A DNA stretch of 64,000 nt, taken from Petrosia ficiformis (Eukaryota; Porifera; Demospongiae; Haplosclerida; Petrosiidae). Below the pieces are notes generated by a model. The model ran no database searches and was not told the origin of the DNA. It saw only the letters and a program-made list of their open reading frames with translations. The stretch lies in assembly GCA_947044365.1 (NCBI GenBank), contig OX345644.1, positions 5,090,577 to 5,154,576 of the forward strand, given 5' to 3'. Below, piece by piece: positions 58,413 through 64,000 of the stretch. The translations under genes and the position numbers were made by a program. The stretch's first letter is position 1; each line of letters starts with the position of its first letter.

Positions 58413-60825
58413 TGTGTTAGTGTGTATTTACGTGTTGGGTGGAAAGGGCAAGCTAGCTGAACCACTGAGGCAGGTAGTGCACAATTCCAACACCAACAGT
58501 GTAAAGTTTCTGTCCTGTCACAGAAACGAAGACATGTGTGTGTGTGTGTGTGTGTTGGTGTGTATTTACGTGTTGGGTGGAACACGTAAATACACACCAT
58601 CTATCTATTTATTTTCAGGGTATTTTGTGTTTATGTGATATGTTTGAGACCCTTATGATATCAAAACTACCAGAACTCTTCCAATACTTAACAAAGATCG
58701 AAGTTCATCCGTAAGACTAAACACGTGTGTGTGTGTGTGTAATTTTATATGTGTGTGTTTCAAAAAGTAAGGTCATTAAAGGTCATTCATATTCACTTTG
58801 ATCTCAGAATAGTGTCTGGAATGATCAAAAATGTTTTAACAGTTTTATCATATACCATCTTTATCATTCCTAATTTTGAGGTCATTGCAGTATGGTCCTC
58901 AGACTTCTATTAAAAAGGGATTTTTTTAAATAAATCATTTCAACTTAATTAGTGGACAGTTTCAACTGGTTCTAATAGTGTCTGTATATATATATATATA
59001 TATGGAGGTTTTAATGTAGATGTATTCCACTCTCATTAGTATAATTACAATTGATAATACACACATAATGCAGAACATAAATGGAGTACTGATAATCATG
59101 TCTTATAAGTTACACTGTACTGTCAGTTAGTAACATCATACAACTTATAATCTCTGTTCACATTTATAATGACCTCAAATTAATTTGTGATGACTTTATA
59201 CGTAATATAATGTATAGTTTAATGTCTTAAGGTTAATAAATGATAATACTGTAACTCAACAATGAAGCAATGGATTGAAATTTGACGTAAACAGAAAAGA
59301 ACGAGAAGGATAATTGTATGAAAATGGTTTAGATAAAAAAGATTGTTGGTACTTCCAAACTAAAGTTATGAACACTTTTCTGAGGTCATGATGAATGTCA
59401 ATTACCTTCAGCTTGCAGAGCCATCCCTATGGTTTCCTACAGGTTTCACCTGTATCAGAGAGTTTAGTGGTAGCCTGTAAAAAATGGCCACTATACATGT
59501 ATGTACATTTCAATGACAAATGAAGACTAATTATGTAGGATTATATGGAAGTGGTATGTTTAATTTTGGGTCTTCCTGTGCTACTACTATCCCGAGGTTG
59601 TTCACATATGTTAGGAATCACGAAATAATAATTTATCACAATCTTTATTATATATACATATATCATATCACCACAGAAAGTGCTGTGACATAACAGACAT
59701 ATTTTAAGTATATACTAGTTTGTTAGGGTAGTAAGCAGTATTAATTATGTAAAGGTAATTTTAATTACCTCTTTTATTCTCCTTGTGAAATCATCTTGTT
59801 CAGTCTCAGGTTGGCTTTCCCGTGGTTGGTATATGCATTTTCTGGTGTATTGTCTACAGAGCAGGTTTTGTTACTATGGGATCTCATAATTGGATATGAC
59901 AGTTTGGAAATATTACCACGTAAGTCCATTGGAATGACCCAACTGATGTATATGTATGATGGTGACATCTCCTGCGTCGTGTGCACATGGAAGGTCTATA
60001 TACAATATATAGGACTCACCACATCAAAGGGATGATGTCACCATCATACTATTATATGTATATAAAGTGTGAACTAGACAGTGTAGTAGACTAATTTGAA
60101 GGGCACAGTTACGAAGGTTTCTAAATACTAATACATAGTAAAAATTCTCTTTTTATACTTTTAAAAAATGTTTGTGGCTGTTGGAATGGATTTAATTGCA
60201 TTTTCTACATGACAAGCACAGTCCTTTAAATATTTATATTTTTGTTATGTACATTCTCAATTCCCAAGACTGGGCATTCAGTGTTCCTTTTTTACTTCAA
60301 ATTTTATAAGACATTGTGACTGATTGTTATTTTCTAAACTATGGTGGCTACTTTAATATCTTCTGTGGTTGCTTTAATATTTCTAATCCATTGTGACTGA
60401 TTCTAAGCTATTGTGGCTGTGGTGTTTAATGAATTTTCTAAACCATTGTGGCTGCATTTTGCCTTTTGCCTGCATGCTAGACACATGAATTTTCTTGGCC
60501 ATGGCACCTAAACAACACACACAATGAGCCAGCAGAGCTGTTAACAGACAACTTGGTAGAATATTCCTAATACACTGTCTTGTGTTAACATGATTTTTCA
60601 TTACCATAATTATTGTTTCATTTTCTACACTACGCAGTATTAGCTGTTGCAATATTTGAATTCAGAGCAAAAACACTATTTCATGTGCACACTATGACTG
60701 AAGCAGAGGTACGTATGTAACAATGATCATTATGTAACTCATTCTTCATCTGTAAATAGGCTGTCTTGTCTGATCTGAGTACTTTATCTATAATGCCACT
60801 GCTACAACACACTTTATTTCTATGA
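46883..60825 (+). CDS. TBC1D19: TBC1D19-like TBC (Rab-GAP) domain protein, nearly complete
   Basis: Exons that join in phase: 46883-47069, 48177-48222, 49194-49359, 51210-51273, 51973-52063, then an unresolved middle (candidates 52498-52558, 52586-52649, 53287-53326, 53813-53845), then 53910-54025, 55157-55219, 55644-55706, 55920-56028, 56894-56926, 57649-57718, 58337-58376, 58619-58710, 59804-59919, 60638-60708 and 60760-60825. Total about 530 residues, like human TBC1D19. Recognisable segments: IYSPKDFLHFLQTIKNPN before the domain; GCPIEYRITLWNMALG at the TBC start; VIEDVKRTAANDVEYFVFED; NGIIPFHGFSMYAAPLCYL; YFYHLNKMSSHEQGILCLC; AFSGVLSTEQVLLLWDLIIG; and the end DLSTLSIMPLLQHTLFL. TBC domains stimulate GTP hydrolysis by Rab GTPases; the target Rab is unknown. 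Head-to-head with OARD1; introns carry several mobile elements. Confidence 0.9.
47220..47391. mobile_element. 172-bp TA-flanked MITE nested in the Mutator-like element
   Basis: Inverted ends CTGTTGATTTCACTTCTGTT and (reverse complement of right end) CTGTTGATTTCACTTCCGTT, flanked by TA (47218-47219 and 47392-47393). Non-coding. Confidence 0.88.
47413..47767 (-). pseudogene. RecQ-like DNA helicase N-terminal fragment
   Basis: On the minus strand the frame from 47767 reads MEMSIIEAAGRCLGFETKQK, then FVSKKDVFILLQTSYGKS, which matches the RecQ region around the Walker A motif (usual TGYGKS, here TSYGKS). It stops at 47630. A second frame continues with IGSVVIVVSPLIVLMKDK, matching the RecQ motif Ia region (SPLI-LM-DQV). 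A GTAAGAG...ATAG segment between them could be an intron or decay. No DEAH box or helicase C-terminal lobe is present. The fragment fills the interior of the Mutator-like element. Confidence 0.8.
48223..50765. other. TBC1D19 introns 2 and 3 (flanking exon 49194-49359), mostly unannotated
   Basis: Apart from the host exon and the hairpin at 48578-48613 I see only A+T-rich sequence, AAGCACT-rich words at 48640-48800 and short frames without resemblance to known families. Confidence 0.5.
48578..48613. repeat. 17-bp hairpin with two-base loop
   Basis: ATTGCTGCAAGCCTATC, CA, then GATAGGTTTGCAGCAAT; one G:T mismatch. In TBC1D19 intron 2. Confidence 0.8.
50766..51049. mobile_element. Foldback element with about 120-bp arms
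   Basis: The left arm (50766-50890) ends ATATAACCCTACATAAGT. The right arm (50927-51049) begins ACTTATGTAGGGTTATAT and returns through TTCCCAACCTTGTTCACATG. The loop is 36 bp. A single-arm copy (GGATTATATGGAAGTGGTAT then GTTTAATTTTGGGTC) lies at about 59535-59610. Non-coding. Confidence 0.85.
53470..53805 (+). mobile_element. Dispersed MITE-like family A, copy next to a TBC1D19 splice acceptor
   Basis: Contains GGGCCATTCCTCTGATTG, AAGAAAGCTGCTTGTAGTTT and TTTCAGGCATGAGAAAGTCA, and ends in CCATATATATCTTGTTTTTA. The candidate acceptor TCTTGTAG at 53805-53812 lies directly at its edge. Confidence 0.75.
54026..55156. other. TBC1D19 intron without recognised features
   Basis: A+T-rich, about 1.1 kb between the GCPIEYRITLW exon and the next. 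The phase-0 junction across it is consistent, so no exon is needed in between. The small frame at 54974-55231 is a shadow that overlaps the real exon 55157-55219. Confidence 0.55.
57225..57375. repeat. Short tandem repeat, about four copies
   Basis: Repeated TTTGTGATATACCATAGTCA, GTAGTTGAGTATTATTA units of about 37 bp in a TBC1D19 intron. Confidence 0.85.
58377..58608. repeat. (GT)n and duplicated GTGTATTTACGTGTTGGGTGG block filling a TBC1D19 intron
   Basis: The 242-bp intron begins with a (GT)n run at its donor. A second GT run lies at 58533-58562. The block GTGTATTTACGTGTTGGGTG occurs twice, the second time followed by its own reverse complement AACACGTAAATACAC. Confidence 0.9.
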
Positions 60826-61381
60826 AAAATTAAATAAAATTAATTAATTTTTAATACTAATTGTTATAATATCCTGTCTTTTCATTGGAATTCATGCATG
60901 AAGGAGAAAAGTGGAATCACTGCTCTCCAGACTATAATTATATAATTACAAATTCAGCCCACGATATTAAAAGCAAATCAGTTCTCTGTCTTGCTCAGGT
61001 GCTGTATAGGTGTGTGGCTGGTGAACTATAGTGGTTCTGCATGGCTCCTGTATAGGTGTGTGGCTGGCAGACTATGGTTCTGCATGTCTTGCTCAGCTCC
61101 TGTATAGGTGTGTGGCTGGCAGACTATAGTATTGGTTCTACATGCAAAGTAATGCACAATAATGTATCCCTCAAGTATTCATAGATGCTAAGCTAGGTAC
61201 ATATTGCATTACATCTCTACCTTGATGATACAGGTCCCTTGTGCTTGTTTCCAATTTTATTAAAACAACAGTGTTTGATGCATGAGAACTACAAAAAGTA
61301 GTTTAAAAGTTTTGACAATGAAAAAAAAAAGTCCAGTGGTTAACATGTACAGTACTGTATTGGTCATAAATATTAATTGAT
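60826..61381. other. Intergenic spacer, TBC1D19 / CADPS 3' ends
   Basis: Tail-to-tail spacer of 556 bp with the tandem repeat at 61005-61145 and nothing else recognised. Confidence 0.6.
61005..61145. repeat. Three diverged tandem copies, about 55 bp
   Basis: GCTCCTGTATAGGTGTGTGG, CTGGCAGACTAT, GGTTCTGCATG repeated in the gap between the ends of TBC1D19 and CADPS. Confidence 0.8.
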
Positions 61382-62785
61382 TCATTGTTTTTTGAAGGCC
61401 TTCATAACAGCAGCTTGAGAATGTTCTATTTTTAGTCTGTCCTCAATCTCTTCATATGACTCTGTATTCAATTGTTCTTCTTCAATATCATCATCTTGAA
61501 ACACTTCACGAATACCCTGAGTTAAAATAATGTTGTGTTAGTTATGTAATCAGAGAAAGGAATGTACTAACCTCAACAATTAATGGAATGGCATCAAGTT
61601 GTGCTTGATCAAGAGAAAAATCTGGTCTGTTTCTGAGCCATCGTACCAGAAGACGCAACTGAGTCTCATACCAGTTCTGCAAATTAATTAATTGTTTACA
61701 CAAACACATAATTGTAAAGAATAAATTGTATATACAATGATTATATAATAATGATGAAAGAGATACACAGTCTTGTGATATAAAAGACTGAATTGATGGA
61801 GTTGTTAGTAGAAGTGACACTAAATAGAGCCAACCCACTAAATGTACATGTACCAGTGCACTACAGTACAGTATAATACAATACTGTATAATACAGTATT
61901 ACATTATGGTATATAATGCATTACAGTATAATACAATACAGTATAATACATGTATATGTACATTACATTATGGTATATAACACAGTACTGTGTAATGCTG
62001 TGTTATGAATTCTGCATGCCTTGGGCATGCAGAATTCATACAAAGTGAGCTAAGAGTTTCCACTCTTCATCAACATTTTTAATGCCAGGATGGGACCACA
62101 ATCATTTTATCCACACATACCCCTCCACTTCCCACCTTCACAATGTTAAACATGTTCTAATTAATTACACAAATGTAGCTGAAATATCTTACCATCATAA
62201 ACTGTGTAAATACAGCAGTTACCAAAGTACCAGACAGGTGTTGAAAATTCATTTTTAAAAACAAACAGTAGTGCTCTGTTTGTATTTTACCAGGTAGCTA
62301 TAAATGAAAATATTATATAAATCACATGTTTAACTGTTGCAGGATGTAAGGTTTTATTGCAAACACATTCTATGTACCACAAGCAAGCAAAATTACTAAT
62401 CTAGCAAGGCATGTAAGCAAATCAGATGGATCATAATTATATGCATTTAATATTTACCATGACTTTCATAGAAGATAACATTCCATCACTGGGATCATAC
62501 TTAGCCATTTGTTTCAACAAAAGTTCAAAAGGTTCACACAACTGTAAAACAACAGTAAATACTAATTATAATTAATGACACAACTTTCAATTATGAATGT
62601 GGTAATCTGTATACATTTAACTGTTTCAAAAAACTGTGTATTACTCTCATGAGTTGGATTATACCAGACTGTAAGCTTTAAGTTTGATTTATCTGCTAAT
62701 ATCTCACCTTAGATATGACCATTCTAAATATATCTCCCAAATTAGTTTCAAGAAAAGAATGTAGTTCACTCGCAAGATTGGATTC
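61382..62785 (-). CDS. CADPS: CADPS/CAPS calcium-dependent secretion activator, C-terminal exons (partial)
   Basis: Five phase-0 exons on the minus strand: 62785-62708, 62541-62458, 62297-62193, 61676-61572 and 61516-61382 (stop TGA at 61384-61382); 169 residues. Order of readable segments: SELHSFLETNLGDIFRMVIS, LLLKQMAKYDPSDGMLSSM, HYCLFLKMNFQHLSGTLVTA, NWYETQLRLLVRWL, then ESYEEIEDRLKIEHSQAAVM. The pattern AKYD..., a WY...WL helix pair and a final YE-I-RL-E block matches the C-terminal end of the CAPS/Munc13-homology region of CADPS, although identity is moderate. CADPS primes dense-core vesicles for calcium-triggered release. The C2, PH and most of the MUN-like region must lie to the right of the window. 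No exon was found between 62786 and 64000. All introns seen are phase 0. Confidence 0.75.
62004..62040. repeat. Perfect 17-bp hairpin
   Basis: TATGAATTCTGCATGCC, loop TTG, then GGCATGCAGAATTCATA. In a CADPS intron, next to a TATAATACAGTA-rich tract (61860-62000). Confidence 0.93.
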
Positions 62786-63087
62786 CTGTTAATAGTTATT
62801 TAAAAAAAAAAAAGAACTTTGATGTATCAGTTATTGTACATGGCTACATGTGTTAGTCACTAGTATTATTACAGTTTCTGTAATGCAGACATATTGTAGG
62901 TGGTGACTCTGAGTAACATAGCATGTACATAAACTACATACATGTATAGTATTGCAAGTGCCTTCATTACAGTTAGTTTCATCAAAGTACATGTACAATG
63001 TGTGTGGAGAGACAATTGGGAGCAGACATTTTCAACTGTAAATACATGTATGTATCACATTCTTTGAACATGTATATTCACTATATA

Positions 63088-63523
63088 CAGTGGAACCCCT
63101 CTATTCAGGACACCCTTGTGTCCTTAATGTAATTGTCCTGACTAGAGGGATGTCCTTATTTCAGAGGTGAATGTATATTATAAAGCACAGTTTGGGACTT
63201 ATAGTGTCCTTAATGTAATTGTCCTGATTAGAGGGGTGTCCTTATTTCAGAGGTGAATGTATATTATAAAGCACAGTTTGGGACTTATAGTGTCCTTAAT
63301 GTAATTGTCCTGATTAGAGGGGTGTCCTTATTTCAGAGGTGAATGTATATTATAAAGCACAGTTTGGGACTTATAGTGTCCTTAATGTAATTGTCCTGAT
63401 TAGAGGGGTGTCCTTATTTCAGAGGTGAATGTATATTATAAAGCACAGTTTGGGACTTATAGTGTCCTTAATGTATTTGTCCTGATTAGAGGGGTGTCCT
63501 TATTGCAATAGACGGTTTCACTG
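63088..63523. mobile_element. pogo/Tigger-like MITE expanded by an 86-bp tandem repeat
   Basis: Ends CAGTGGAACCCCTCTATTCA and (reverse complement of right end) CAGTGAAACCGTCTATTGCA, flanked by TA (63086-63087 and 63524-63525). The interior has about four copies of an 86-bp unit (TAGTGTCCTTAATGTAATTG..., ...GCACAGTTTGGGACTTA). Related to the single-unit element at 28321-28480. Confidence 0.88.
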
Positions 63524-63533
63524 TAGTTATATA

Positions 63534-64000
63534 CAGTGAAACCTCCCTTAACGGACACTCCTTGTAACGGACACCTCGTTTTGAACGGACGCAACCAATG
63601 CACGGATTGAACTGACTACTATTGTTGTACTTTACTAACCTCCTTGGAACGGACTCTCTATTTAACGGATAACGGACAACGCTCGATTCCCATCAATACA
63701 GTTAACACGTGAACAGTACTTCCATTTAACGGACGTAGGGCGTTGCCACTGACAACAGTACTTTCAAACGCTCGTCATAATACTTTCTTGTTACTAACGA
63801 AGAGTGATTTTGGTATGTATGGCTTTCTTAGAAGGTCTTCTGTATAACTAAGTGAGTTAAAAGTCGTGGTTGCTTAAAATTCAGGCGTTATACAGACTAG
63901 ACAAGAAGTGGGCGTTGCCCGTCGACTACTATACTTACAAACGTTCGCATTTCTCTCTTCCTGCTGATAGCGAAGTATAAATTTTACATCAATGGGTTTG
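63534..64000. mobile_element. Second pogo/Tigger-like element, cut by the window edge
   Basis: Begins CAGTGAAACCTCCCTTAACG after a TA at 63532-63533, only 8 bp from the previous element, with repeated AACGGAC words. The right end lies outside the window, so size and coding content are unknown. Confidence 0.65.

Overview
The window looks like nuclear DNA of an early-branching animal, most probably a demosponge. The evidence is strong A+T richness, animal-specific multi-exon genes (IQSEC, CADPS, TBC1D19, PDCL, OARD1, AHCYL) with GT..AG introns, and very frequent palindromic TACATGTA tracts. The phylum call is an inference; the species cannot be read from the sequence. There is no sign of bacterial gene organisation.

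Gene layout, left to right: (1) 515-767 (+), the last recognisable coding exons of an S-adenosylhomocysteine-hydrolase-like (AHCYL1/2) gene that enters from the left. (2) 2538-23382 (-), a complete 15-exon IQSEC/BRAG ARF guanine-nucleotide exchange factor (coiled coil, IQ motif, Sec7, PH). (3) 23601-36751 (+), a complete 8-exon phosducin-like gene, head-to-head with IQSEC across 218 bp. (4) 37806-46760 (-), a complete 3-exon OARD1/TARG1 macrodomain ADP-ribosyl hydrolase, with a 7.7-kb intron packed with transposon remains. (5) 46883-60825 (+), a TBC1D19 Rab-GAP-like gene of about 20 exons, head-to-head with OARD1 across only 122 bp. (6) 61382-62785 (-), the 3' exons of a CADPS/CAPS secretion activator that continues beyond the right edge. 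Exon phases were followed across every junction; only the middle of TBC1D19 (52498-53845) does not resolve cleanly.

The rest is repeats and mobile elements. Several can be delimited to the base by terminal inverted repeats plus target-site duplications: hAT-type elements (15459-15946, 29283-29773, 41576-42289, 10756-10915), a Mutator-like element with a 9-bp duplication carrying a RecQ-helicase fragment (47134-47915), and TA-flanked Tc1/pogo-like MITEs (6308-6918, 28321-28480, 47220-47391, 63088-63523). The OARD1 intron also holds a Penelope-like element with a GIY-YIG domain and a hammerhead-like motif, a DIRS-type tyrosine-recombinase retroelement relic, a pogo transposase relic and a Crypton/ZMYM-like fragment. 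Large tandem arrays lie inside introns (37-bp at 5540-7590, CA-rich at 3295-4812 and 9975-10377, 50-bp inverted at 26512-27220, 51-bp at 34361-34675).

Functionally the genes do not form a pathway, but four act in membrane traffic or signalling (IQSEC on ARF, TBC1D19 on Rabs, CADPS on vesicle priming, PDCL on G-beta-gamma folding). IQSEC and CADPS are best known from synapses, which sponges lack.
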